Positions 1-8,084 of a stretch of 64,000 nt of DNA are shown in pieces. The number at the start of each line of letters is the position of its first letter. Position 1 is the stretch's first letter. Source of the DNA: Bradyrhizobium aeschynomenes (GTDB taxonomy: Bacteria > Pseudomonadota > Alphaproteobacteria > Rhizobiales > Xanthobacteraceae); the NCBI RefSeq assembly GCF_013178945.1, contig NZ_JABFDM010000002.1, forward strand, positions 868,001 through 932,000, in the 5' to 3' direction. Below the pieces are notes generated by a model. The model had not been told where the DNA came from. It searched no databases and saw nothing but the letters and a program-made list of their open reading frames with translations. Made by a program: the position numbers and the translations under genes.

Positions 1-470
1 GCATCGGCGCAGACGCCCTGATGCGACTGCGGATGCAGCGCGCGCAGATGCAGATTGCCGGCATCCATCATCAGCGGTCCCTCGCCGCGCCGGCCCTCCA
101 TCGACATCATCTCGCAGCCGCCGGCGATGACGAGATCCTCTTGGCCCGCCATGATCGAGCTTGCTGCGATGTTGACGCTGGTGATGCCGGAGCCGCAGAA
201 GCGGTCGAGCGTGACGCCGGAGGCGCGGATGTCGTAGCCGGCATCGAGTGCCGACATGCGGCCGAGGTCGCCGCTCTGCGGCCCGCGCTGCGACGAGCAG
301 CCCCAGATGATGTCGTCGACATCGGCGGTGTTGATGCCGGTCCGGTCGGCCAGCGCGCGCAGCACGGTGGCGCCGAGGTGCTGGGGATGCAGCCCGGCGA
401 GCGCGCCCTTGCCCGCCTTGCCGATGCCGCGCGGGGTCCTGCAAGCGTCGATGATGAGCGCGTCGACCAT
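1..470 (-). CDS. Thiolase (acetyl-CoA acetyltransferase family), N-terminal part
   Basis: Reading the minus strand from the ATG at 470 gives a thiolase N-terminus beginning MVDALIIDACRTPRGIGKAG. The nucleophilic cysteine of the family lies in DRFCGSGITSVN at about residue 92. The family condenses or cleaves beta-ketoacyl-CoA thioesters in the cytoplasm. The start is supported by an AAAGGAAA Shine-Dalgarno sequence just upstream. The gene runs off the left edge of the window, so only about 156 residues are visible and neither the C-terminal active-site motifs nor the partner genes can be seen. Whether it is biosynthetic, degradative, or specific for aromatic-acid or fatty-acid intermediates cannot be decided here. 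Confidence 0.9.
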   Translation of the reverse strand, partial: MVDALIIDACRTPRGIGKAGKGALAGLHPQHLGATVLRALADRTGINTADVDDIIWGCSSQRGPQSGDLGRMSALDAGYDIRASGVTLDRFCGSGITSVNIAASSIMAGQEDLVIAGGCEMMSMEGRRGEGPLMMDAGNLHLRALHPQSHQGVCAD

Positions 471-1055
471 GGTGTTTCCTTTGCCCGATGTTGCCGTTGG
501 TTTGGCCGCCGCACAGCGCCGGCACGACGGCCTTTGTGATCGCATAGCATTGCGCGTGCGGTCCCCACAACGCCGCTTCAAGCTGCCGGCGCATGACCAG
601 AACGCACACCATGGCGTTGATGCAACTTGCCTTTCCGCCGCGCGAACAATCCAGCGGCGCTGCGCGATGGAAGCCCGTTCTGGCAGATTGGTCGAAGCGC
701 CGCCTGCGCTCGCGCGCATGCGCTGCAATGCACCTCGAGCCGCCGTGCCCGCCGCCTCGCCAATCTGGCTACAGAGCATTGTCCAACCAAGAGAACTGAC
801 CGTTCGCCCAATGCTTCTTGTCATGCTCCGAAGGCTGCCAGATCTTCGCGCCTGGAACGGATCGGATCAACGTGATCGGCCGCTGCAAACACCGACGCCA
901 TAAGGCGCCGGATCGGGAGGACGCCATGATCACGACGTCACGTTGCAAGGCTGCCTGATCTCTAAGCGGCAGCGCGAAGATAGTGAACACGAAAGCGGCC
1001 GGCAGCAGGCGACGTCTGCCCGTGACGTCGATGATTTCTGGGGAAGGACACTGCA
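471..1055. other. Intergenic stretch without a supported gene
   Basis: This 585-bp stretch separates the thiolase start from the amidohydrolase start. Open frames exist on both strands but show no recognisable domain, no convincing ribosome binding site and no family resemblance. It must hold the promoters of both divergent genes; I could not pick out a convincing hexamer pair. Confidence 0.5.
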
Positions 1056-2024
1056 ATGTTGCGACGAGATCTGCTGGCCACCATGGCCGGACTGGGTACG
1101 GCCACCGTGCTCGGCACGGTCCCCGCGCCACTTGCTGCCGAGGAGGCCAAGATCCCCACCATTGCGGGCCCCGATCCTGCCACCAAAACCCCGAGCTTCA
1201 AGGCGCCGCCGGGCAGCGTCGACACCCACACCCACATCTTCGGGCCGGCATCGACCTACCCGTTCTCGCCGACCCGTCCCTACACCCCGCCCGACGCGTC
1301 GCTGGAGATGTTCCGAGCGCTGCATGCGAAGATTGGGGTCGAGCGCGCGGTCATCGTCAATGCTACGGTCCACGGCACCGACAATCGCGTCGTCACCGAC
1401 GCGATTGCGCAGAGCAACGGCAATTACAAGGGCGTCGCCAACATCAAAGCGGCGATGTCGGACGCCGACCTTGCAGCGCTCGGCAAGGCCGGCATCTGCG
1501 CCTGTCGGTTTGCCTTCCTGCGCCGGCTCGGCGGGGTTGGTGACATGAAGGTGTTTCGCACGCTGGTCGACCGTGTCGCGGCGATCGGCTGGCATGTCGA
1601 CATCTACCTCGAGGCCGGCACGATCCAGGAGTTCGTGCCGATCCTGAAGGCGCTGCCGGTGACGTATGTGATCGACCACATGGGTACGATCAGCGCCGCG
1701 AAAGGCATCGACGACGCGGAGTTCAAGGCGCTGCTCGACCTGCAGGCCGGCGACGACAGGTGCTGGGTCAAGATCACCGGTCCGGAGCGCGCTTCCGCCG
1801 GTGCGCCGTTCCACGACGCCGTGCCGTTCGCCCGGAAGCTGATCGACAACGCGCCGGATCGCGTCATCTGGGGCACCGACTGGCCGCACCCGAACGTCAA
1901 GATCATGCCCAATGACGGTGATCTGGTCGATCTGATCCCGCTGTACGCCCCGGACGCCGCCGTTCAGCGAAAGCTGCTTGTCAGCAATCCCGAACGGCTG
2001 TTCAAGTTCGAGCCCAGGAGCTGA
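1056..2024 (+). CDS. Exported amidohydrolase of the 2-pyrone-4,6-dicarboxylate hydrolase (LigI) type
   Basis: This 322-residue protein belongs to the amidohydrolase-2 superfamily. The first 30 residues hold a twin-arginine-like signal (LRRDLLATMAGLG, a hydrophobic stretch, then PAPLAAEEA), so export to the periplasm is likely. After it come VDTHTHIFGPAS near residue 50 and GTDWPHPN near residue 270; both are also present in the window's cytoplasmic LigI (49092-50006, VDAHCHVFGPG and GTDWPHPN). LigI hydrolyses the lactone of 2-pyrone-4,6-dicarboxylate. By analogy this enzyme may open a lactone or pyrone outside the cytoplasm, but the substrate is not known. The start is supported by GGGGAAGGA upstream. 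A dicarboxylate transporter gene follows after 46 bp, suggesting hydrolysis followed by uptake. Confidence 0.8.
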   Translation: MLRRDLLATMAGLGTATVLGTVPAPLAAEEAKIPTIAGPDPATKTPSFKAPPGSVDTHTHIFGPASTYPFSPTRPYTPPDASLEMFRALHAKIGVERAVIVNATVHGTDNRVVTDAIAQSNGNYKGVANIKAAMSDADLAALGKAGICACRFAFLRRLGGVGDMKVFRTLVDRVAAIGWHVDIYLEAGTIQEFVPILKALPVTYVIDHMGTISAAKGIDDAEFKALLDLQAGDDRCWVKITGPERASAGAPFHDAVPFARKLIDNAPDRVIWGTDWPHPNVKIMPNDGDLVDLIPLYAPDAAVQRKLLVSNPERLFKFEPRS

Positions 2025-2070
2025 GTCACAACCGGCTCGAGCTTCAAGCCCCTCATCGACAGGACCGATC

Positions 2071-3384
2071 ATGACTGCCACGACCCTCGCCGCCGACAGC
2101 AAAGCAGGCAGCCGCCGCGCCTGGTGGAAGGAGCTGTGGGTCCAGGTCATGATCGCGATGGCTGCGGGCATCGTGCTCGGCGCGGTGAAGCCGGATCTCG
2201 GCGCGCAGATGCAGCCGCTCGGCGATGCCTTCATCAAGGCGATCCGGATGCTGATCGCGCCGATCATCTTCTGCACGGTGGTGAACGGCATCGCCCACAT
2301 GGCGGACATGGCCAAGGTGGGCCGCGTCGCGATCAAGGCGCTGGTCTATTTCGAGGTGATCACGACGCTCGCGCTGATCATCGGACTCGCCGCAGTCAAT
2401 CTCTTCCAGCCCGGCGCCGGGATGAACATCGACCCGGCCACGATCAACTCCGCGGTCATCGAGCCCTACGTCAAGCAGACCGCGGCCGTCGGCCTGGTGC
2501 CGTTCCTGCTCAACATCATCCCGCAAACCTTCGTAGGCGCGTTCGCGGAGGGCAACATCCTGCAGGTGCTGTTCATCTCGGTCATGTCAGGCTTTGCGTT
2601 GATCTGGCTCGGTGATCGCGCCAAACCGGTGACCGACGTGATCGAGGTCGCCGGACAGATGATCTTCGGCGTGGTCAGGATCGTGATGTGGGCAGCGCCG
2701 CTCGGCGCCTTCGGCGCCATTGCGTTTACCGTCGGCAAGTTCGGCATCGGCTCGCTGGCGAAGCTCGGCCTGCTGCTCGGCAGCTTCTATCTGACCTGCC
2801 TGATCTTCATCGCCGGGGTGCTCGGTCCCATCGCCGCCTTCACCGGCTTCAGCCTCTGGAAGCTGATCCGCTACCTCCGCGACGAGGTGCTGGTCTGCAT
2901 CGCGACCACGTCGTCCGAGACGGTCTTGCCGCGGATGCTGGCCAAGATGGAGGCCGCAGGCTGTGAGCGCAGCATCGTCGGGCTGGTGATCCCGACCGGC
3001 TATTCGTTCAATCTGGACGGCACCTGCCTCTACCTCGCCACTGCCGCGGTCTTCCTGGCGCAGGCCACCAACACCCAGTTGGACATCGGTCATCAGATCG
3101 GGCTGCTGCTGATCCTGCTGGTGACATCCAAAGGTGCGGCGGGCATCGCCGGCGCCGCCTTCGTCGTGCTGGCCGCAACGCTCGCGGCCACCGGCACCAT
3201 CCCCGTCGCCAGCGTCGCGCTGGTGCTCGGCATTCATCGCCTGATGTCGCAGGGGCTGACGCCGACCAACCTGATCGGCAACGCAGTGGCGACCATCGTG
3301 ATCGCACGGTGGGAGAACGCGCTGGATACGACGCGCCTGAAGCAGGTGCTCGATGGCGACGAGACGGCAATTGTTGCAAATTGA
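2071..3384 (+). CDS. dctA: C4-dicarboxylate:cation symporter, DctA family
   Basis: A 437-residue inner-membrane protein of the dicarboxylate/amino acid:cation symporter (DAACS) family, which imports succinate, fumarate and malate. Hydrophobic segments run along the whole length. The hairpin and substrate-site motifs are recognisable: a serine-rich CIATTSSETVLPRML near residue 275 and GYSFNLDGTCLYLATAAVF near residue 310. Length matches family members of about 440 residues. The ATG at 2071 is preceded by AGGA; a longer in-frame start at 1978 would overlap the preceding gene and adds a non-conserved leader, so I rejected it. It probably forms an operon with the exported amidohydrolase. The real substrate could be a related di- or tricarboxylate released by that enzyme. 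Confidence 0.88.
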   Translation: MTATTLAADSKAGSRRAWWKELWVQVMIAMAAGIVLGAVKPDLGAQMQPLGDAFIKAIRMLIAPIIFCTVVNGIAHMADMAKVGRVAIKALVYFEVITTLALIIGLAAVNLFQPGAGMNIDPATINSAVIEPYVKQTAAVGLVPFLLNIIPQTFVGAFAEGNILQVLFISVMSGFALIWLGDRAKPVTDVIEVAGQMIFGVVRIVMWAAPLGAFGAIAFTVGKFGIGSLAKLGLLLGSFYLTCLIFIAGVLGPIAAFTGFSLWKLIRYLRDEVLVCIATTSSETVLPRMLAKMEAAGCERSIVGLVIPTGYSFNLDGTCLYLATAAVFLAQATNTQLDIGHQIGLLLILLVTSKGAAGIAGAAFVVLAATLAATGTIPVASVALVLGIHRLMSQGLTPTNLIGNAVATIVIARWENALDTTRLKQVLDGDETAIVAN

Positions 3385-3631
3385 AATCATCGGCGCGGGC
3401 ACGACTCCGCTCTTGCCGCATTGACGCCGGTCAAATGGCGCATGACCTAAAATTAATAGTTCTGTTCTTCGTTCGACCGGCACGCTCAGCTAATAAGTAG
3501 CGGCGAAGCGGCGGATGCAGATTGCACCGCCGCTCGGCGAGAAACGATCGGACATGGTCAATGAGCGCACGCCCGGGGACAACAGTCCCGACGCATCACG
3601 CCGTGTGCCGGACGATCATTCGGAGACGATC

Positions 3632-4549
3632 ATGAACAAACAGCTGCTGCTCAAACTTCACCGCTGGATCAGCCTGGCCTTCGCGCTACCGCTGCTCGTG
3701 ATCATCGTCACCGGCCTGATCCTCTCCTTCGAACCGATCGCCCAGGTCGCGGCAGTGAAGCCCGGCAGTGTCGATCCGGCGCGCGTCGTCGCGCTGATCA
3801 AGCAATATGATCCGGAAGGCAAGGCACGTGGCATCTCCATCAATCCGGCGACGCAGCATCTGACCCTGCAGGGTCGGCCCGGCACCGAGCTCGACATGAC
3901 CACCGGAGCGGTGGCAGACAAGCCCGTCACGGGAAGCGTGTTTCAGTGGGCCCGCATGACGCATGAGCACCTGATCGGGATCGAGGGCCTCACGACGATC
4001 TCCACCATCGGCATGATCGTCATCATGATCATCGGCATCCTGATGGGGCTGCCGCGGCTGCGCAACACGCTCTCCGGCTGGCACAAGGGCGCGGCGTGGT
4101 TCACCCTGCCGCTGATCCTGCTGAGCCCGCTGACCGGGCTCCTGCTCGATCCCAGCAACAGCTTCTTCAGCACGCCGCCGGCGGCGACCAAGCGCGTCAC
4201 CTTGCCGGATGCGGTGAGCATCGTCGCGAAGGATCATGATCTCGCGACCGTCAACATGATCGGCAATCGCGGCGGGCGGATGTTGGCGCGGATCATCGAA
4301 GGTGACGAGTTGCGCGCGTACGCCGTGGCCGCGGACGGCCTCTCTGCGCTGCCGCGCAACTGGGTGCGGCTGCTGCACGAAGGCAATTGGTCACTGATCG
4401 GCAGTGCCGCCAACGTGCTGATCTCGGTCGTGCTGCTCACGCTGCTGATCACCGGCGTGCTGATCTGGACGCAGCGCCGGCTGCGGCGGCCGAAGCGGAC
4501 GAGAGACACATCGGCCAAGCCGGCCGTCGCGTCATCCGCGATCTCCTGA
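3632..4549 (+). CDS. PepSY-associated transmembrane protein
   Basis: This 305-residue protein starts with a lysine/arginine-flanked membrane helix (LLKLHRWISLAFALPLLVII) and has further helices around residues 125-150, 155-175 and 275-295, a pattern typical of PepSY-TM proteins often called iron-regulated membrane proteins. Members are associated with ferric-siderophore reduction or with periplasmic protease control; the function of this one is unknown. The start at 3632 has CGGAGACG upstream; an earlier in-frame start at 3515 would add about 39 hydrophilic residues and lacks support. It converges directly on the TetR gene, whose stop lies one base away. No siderophore genes are nearby. Confidence 0.8.
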   Translation: MNKQLLLKLHRWISLAFALPLLVIIVTGLILSFEPIAQVAAVKPGSVDPARVVALIKQYDPEGKARGISINPATQHLTLQGRPGTELDMTTGAVADKPVTGSVFQWARMTHEHLIGIEGLTTISTIGMIVIMIIGILMGLPRLRNTLSGWHKGAAWFTLPLILLSPLTGLLLDPSNSFFSTPPAATKRVTLPDAVSIVAKDHDLATVNMIGNRGGRMLARIIEGDELRAYAVAADGLSALPRNWVRLLHEGNWSLIGSAANVLISVVLLTLLITGVLIWTQRRLRRPKRTRDTSAKPAVASSAIS

Positions 4550-5278
4550 TCACGGCCGCCGGACGGGAGTCCCAAGCGGACGTCGCGCGGCGGAGGTCGA
4601 GACGGCGCCCGTCCGCCGCTTTGGTCCCGCTCCTGTCCGTCCATAGGCCGCGATGAACACCTTGATTCCGCCCTCGATCTGGGCGCGGTACACGGCCTCG
4701 CTCGGCGCCTTCATGGACAGCGCCCATGTCAGCGGCAGCCGGCCCTGGATCAAGGTGAGGAATTGCATGGCGGCGAGCCTGGCATTGGGGACATCGATCA
4801 GCCCCTGCGCCTCCGCCGCGCGCAGAAATGCCGCGACCTCCGCCTCGCAGCGGTCCGGCCCCGCTGTCATGAACGCTTCGGCAATCGCCGGATAACGCGA
4901 GGCGCAGGACATCACGAGCCGGTGCATCGCCAGCCCCCGGCCGTCGAGAAACATCGCCAGGAAGCGGCGTGCGATCTGGCGCAGGTCGCGCTCGAGGTCG
5001 ATGGGCCGCCCGTCCCGGATCCACAGCTGCTCACCCATGCTTCGGCAATCCGCCTCGACCAAAGCGAGCAGCAGCGCGTCCTTGTCGGCGAAATGACCGT
5101 AGACCGTCGCCTTCGACACGCCGGCATGGCGCGCGATCGCATCCACGCTGGTGGTGTCGAAGCCGCCCGCCATGAACAGCGTCCGCGCGCTCGCGAGAAT
5201 CTGCGCGTGCTTGCGCTCCGTGCGCGCAGAGCCTGCGACTGCAGGTGATGGCGCTGCATGCGAAGAAGATGTGACCAT
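4550..5278 (-). CDS. TetR/AcrR family transcriptional repressor of the adjacent efflux operon
   Basis: A 242-residue TetR-family regulator. The helix-turn-helix lies at about residues 42-62 (TSVDAIARHAGVSKATVYGHF), followed by a ligand-binding helical domain ending with the C-terminal region common in AcrR/AefR-like members. It is transcribed divergently from the RND efflux operon that begins 84 bp away, the classic arrangement for a local repressor relieved by efflux substrates. The ATG at 5278 has GGGAGAAG upstream; an in-frame extension to 5329 is unlikely. The intergenic region contains CTTGA-C-TCAAG (5302-5312), a short symmetric element that could be part of an operator, though TetR operators are usually longer. 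Confidence 0.88.
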   Translation of the reverse strand: MVTSSSHAAPSPAVAGSARTERKHAQILASARTLFMAGGFDTTSVDAIARHAGVSKATVYGHFADKDALLLALVEADCRSMGEQLWIRDGRPIDLERDLRQIARRFLAMFLDGRGLAMHRLVMSCASRYPAIAEAFMTAGPDRCEAEVAAFLRAAEAQGLIDVPNARLAAMQFLTLIQGRLPLTWALSMKAPSEAVYRAQIEGGIKVFIAAYGRTGAGPKRRTGAVSTSAARRPLGTPVRRP

Positions 5279-5362
5279 GCTTCTCCCTATCATCAACGTG
5301 ACTTGACTCAAGCCTGACACGCGCCGCATGTTCCCTCAAGAAGAACGAAACGGTTTAGTTTT

Positions 5363-6943
5363 ATGAAGAATCATGTCCGGATGTTTCAGGTCTTGCGGGG
5401 GCCTATCCTGAGACGTGGCGCAGCTTCTGCGCCGCTCGGCGTCGTCGGCTGTAGTGTGCTGCTTGCATCCTGCGCCATGGGGCCCGACTTCATGCCCCCC
5501 GATGCGCCGGCCGCGACCGGCTACGTCGCCGAGCGGCGCCTCGCAGCAACGGCGAGCGCCACCACGCCCGGCGGCAATGCGCAGAGCTTCGCTCCCGGAA
5601 GCGACCTGCCCGGCACATGGTGGGCGCTGTTTCATTCCCGGCAGATCAACGCCTTCGTCGAGGAGGCGATTCGCAACCACCCGGATGTCGAGGCCGCTCA
5701 GTTCGCGCTGCGCGCCGCACGCGAGAATGCGCTCTCGCAACAGGGCGCGCTGTTTCCGCAAGTCAGCGCGAGCGGATCGGCCGAGCGCACGCAGGCGTCC
5801 AGCACGCAGCAGGGGCAATGGCCCGGCCAGACCTCGCTCTACACGCTCTACGGTGCCTCGGTGAGCGTCAGCTATGCGCTTGATTTATGGGGCGGGACGC
5901 GACGCCAGGTCGAGGCGCTGCAGGCGCAGGCCGACTACCAGGCATTCAAGATGGAGGCGACCTATCTGGCGCTGACCGCCAATGTCGTCACGGCTGTAAT
6001 CACCGACGCCTCGCTGCGCGACCAGATCGCGGCGACGGAAGAGATCATCAAGGCCGAGACCGATCAGCTCGGCCGCATCCAGCGTCAGTTCGATGTCGGC
6101 GCCATCTCCAAATCCGACGTGCTGTCCCAGGAGGCGACCCTGGCGCAGGCCAAGGCCACCTTGGCGCCGCTGCAGAAGCAGCTGGCGCAGCAGCGCAACC
6201 AGCTGATGGCCTATCTCGGCCGGCTGCCGAACCAGGACCGCGGCGAGCACGTGACGTTGGCGGAGCTGAAGCTGCCGCGCAAGCTGCCGGTGTCGCTGCC
6301 CTCCTCGCTCGTACGTCAACGTCCGGACATAAGGCAGGCCGAGGCGACCTTGCACCAGGCCACCGCAACGGTCGGCGTCGGCATTGCCAATCTGCTGCCG
6401 CAGCTGACCTTGTCGGGCAGCTACGGCGCGAGCGGATCGGAACGGCTGTTCTCGCCGACGACGATCGTGTGGGACGCAGCCTCCAGCGTCAGCCAGAAGC
6501 TGATCGACGGCGGCGCGCTCTATCACACCAAGGAGGCCAATGTCGCGACATTCGAGCAGGACCTATCGCTGTACAAGAGCACGGTCATCACTGCGTTCCA
6601 GAACGTCTCCGATTCGCTGCGCGCCATCCAGTACGACGCCGAGGCCTTGAAGGCGCAGGCGGCCGCCGAGAAGGCCACCGCCGACAGCCTCGCCATGGCG
6701 ATCGAGCAGTTCAAGAGCGGAGCCGTGCCCTACGCCAACGTCATCACCGCGCAGCAATCCTATCTCAACGCGCGCGTCTCCCGCATCAAGTCGCAAGCCA
6801 CGCGCTTTACCGACACCGCGGCCTTGTTCCAGGCGCTCGGCGGCGGCTGGTGGAATCGCCAGGACGAAACCCCGGCCGCGCTGCCGCGTGCCAATCCCGG
6901 CTATTTCGCCGGCCCCAATCGCACGACCCAGGAAGCAATGTAA
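5363..6943 (+). CDS. RND efflux outer-membrane lipoprotein, NodT/OprM family
   Basis: A 526-residue outer membrane factor. A lipobox LLASCAMG near residue 38 marks it as a lipoprotein, followed by a family opening (MGPDFMPPDAP) and two long repeated helical regions that build the periplasmic tunnel of TolC-like trimers. It would carry substrates across the outer membrane for the adaptor and pump encoded next. It opens a three-gene operon; its stop overlaps the adaptor start as TAATG. The chosen ATG lacks a strong ribosome binding site, and an internal ATG at 5381 is possible; either keeps the signal peptide. Confidence 0.92.
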   Translation: MKNHVRMFQVLRGPILRRGAASAPLGVVGCSVLLASCAMGPDFMPPDAPAATGYVAERRLAATASATTPGGNAQSFAPGSDLPGTWWALFHSRQINAFVEEAIRNHPDVEAAQFALRAARENALSQQGALFPQVSASGSAERTQASSTQQGQWPGQTSLYTLYGASVSVSYALDLWGGTRRQVEALQAQADYQAFKMEATYLALTANVVTAVITDASLRDQIAATEEIIKAETDQLGRIQRQFDVGAISKSDVLSQEATLAQAKATLAPLQKQLAQQRNQLMAYLGRLPNQDRGEHVTLAELKLPRKLPVSLPSSLVRQRPDIRQAEATLHQATATVGVGIANLLPQLTLSGSYGASGSERLFSPTTIVWDAASSVSQKLIDGGALYHTKEANVATFEQDLSLYKSTVITAFQNVSDSLRAIQYDAEALKAQAAAEKATADSLAMAIEQFKSGAVPYANVITAQQSYLNARVSRIKSQATRFTDTAALFQALGGGWWNRQDETPAALPRANPGYFAGPNRTTQEAM

Positions 6944-8058
6944 TGAAAAAGCGCATGACGATCATGCTCGCCGCGATGGCCGTTCTGTTCGGCGGTCTCT
7001 ACGGCTTTCAGACCTTCAAGGGCATCATGATCGCCAAGGCCATCGGCGCCATGGCGAACCCGCCGCAGACGGTTTCGACAGTGGTCGCGCAGAGCGCACC
7101 CTGGCGCACCGGCCTCACCGCAATCGGCTCGCTGCGCGCCGTCAACGGCGCCGATCTGGCGCTGCAGGCCGCAGGCATCGTTCAGAGCATCCAGTTCAAC
7201 TCCGGCGACACGGTCGAAGCGGGCCAGCAATTGCTGCAGCTCGTTGCGACCGATGACGTCGCCAAGCTGCAGTCACTGCAGGCAACGGCGGAGAACTATG
7301 CCATCGTCGTCAAGCGCGACGAGGAGCAGATCAAGTTCAATGCGGTGAGCCAGGCGACCCTCGACACCGACCGCGCCAATCTGAAGAACGCGCAGGCCCT
7401 GGTGGCGCAGCAGAAGGCGATCGTCGAGCAGAAGACGTTGAAGGCCCCCTTCGCTGGCCGGCTCGGAATCCGCGCCGTCGATCTCGGCCAGTTCCTCAGT
7501 GCTGGCACGTCAATCGTGACGTTGCAGAGTCTCGATCCGATCTTCGTCGACTTCTATCTGCCGCAGCAATCGCTCGCCGACATCCGCATCGGCCAGAACG
7601 TCGACGTCGTCGTCGATGCGTTTCCCGGCGAACGCTTCACCGGGCAGATCTCGGCGATCAACGCCAAGGTCGATTCCTCGAGCCGCAACGTTCAGGTCCG
7701 CGCCACCCTGCACAACGAGTCCGCGCGGCTGCTGCCGGGCATGTTCGCCAAGGTCGAGATCGCGATCGGCAAGCCCGAGCAGCTCGTCAACGTTCCGTTG
7801 ACGGCCGTTGTCAGCAATCCCTATGGCGACCTCGTCTACGTCGTCGACGATCTCAAGGACGGTCAGGGCAAGGCGCGGCAGATGTTCGTCAAGAGCAAGC
7901 CGGCAAAGGGCGACCGGATCGCGATCACCGACGGCGTCAAGCCGGGCGAGACGGTGGTGATCGCGGGGCAGATCAAGCTGCGCAACGGCAGCCCGGTCAA
8001 GGTCGACAATTCGCACGTGCCGGTCGCCGAAGCCGCGCCTGATGTCGTCGATCAATAG
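6943..8058 (+). CDS. RND efflux periplasmic adaptor (membrane fusion protein)
   Basis: A 371-residue membrane fusion protein linking the inner-membrane pump to the outer-membrane channel. It begins with one N-terminal membrane anchor (TIMLAAMAVLFGGLYGF), then a biotinyl-lipoyl half motif (GDTVEAGQQLLQL near residue 90), an alpha-helical hairpin, the second lipoyl half (KAPFAGRLGIRAVDLGQFL near residue 168) and a beta-barrel with the family sequence RNVQVRATL. The start codon overlaps the stop of the preceding gene (TAATG), which indicates translational coupling. The RND pump follows after 26 bp. Confidence 0.93.
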   Translation: MKKRMTIMLAAMAVLFGGLYGFQTFKGIMIAKAIGAMANPPQTVSTVVAQSAPWRTGLTAIGSLRAVNGADLALQAAGIVQSIQFNSGDTVEAGQQLLQLVATDDVAKLQSLQATAENYAIVVKRDEEQIKFNAVSQATLDTDRANLKNAQALVAQQKAIVEQKTLKAPFAGRLGIRAVDLGQFLSAGTSIVTLQSLDPIFVDFYLPQQSLADIRIGQNVDVVVDAFPGERFTGQISAINAKVDSSSRNVQVRATLHNESARLLPGMFAKVEIAIGKPEQLVNVPLTAVVSNPYGDLVYVVDDLKDGQGKARQMFVKSKPAKGDRIAITDGVKPGETVVIAGQIKLRNGSPVKVDNSHVPVAEAAPDVVDQ

Positions 8059-8084
8059 ACCCGTCCAGCCCTGAGCCATCATCC

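Noticed and set aside
1978..2070. Extended start of the DctA gene
   Set aside because: The added residues are serine-rich and lie within the preceding gene; the ATG at 2071 has a ribosome site and the family N-terminus.
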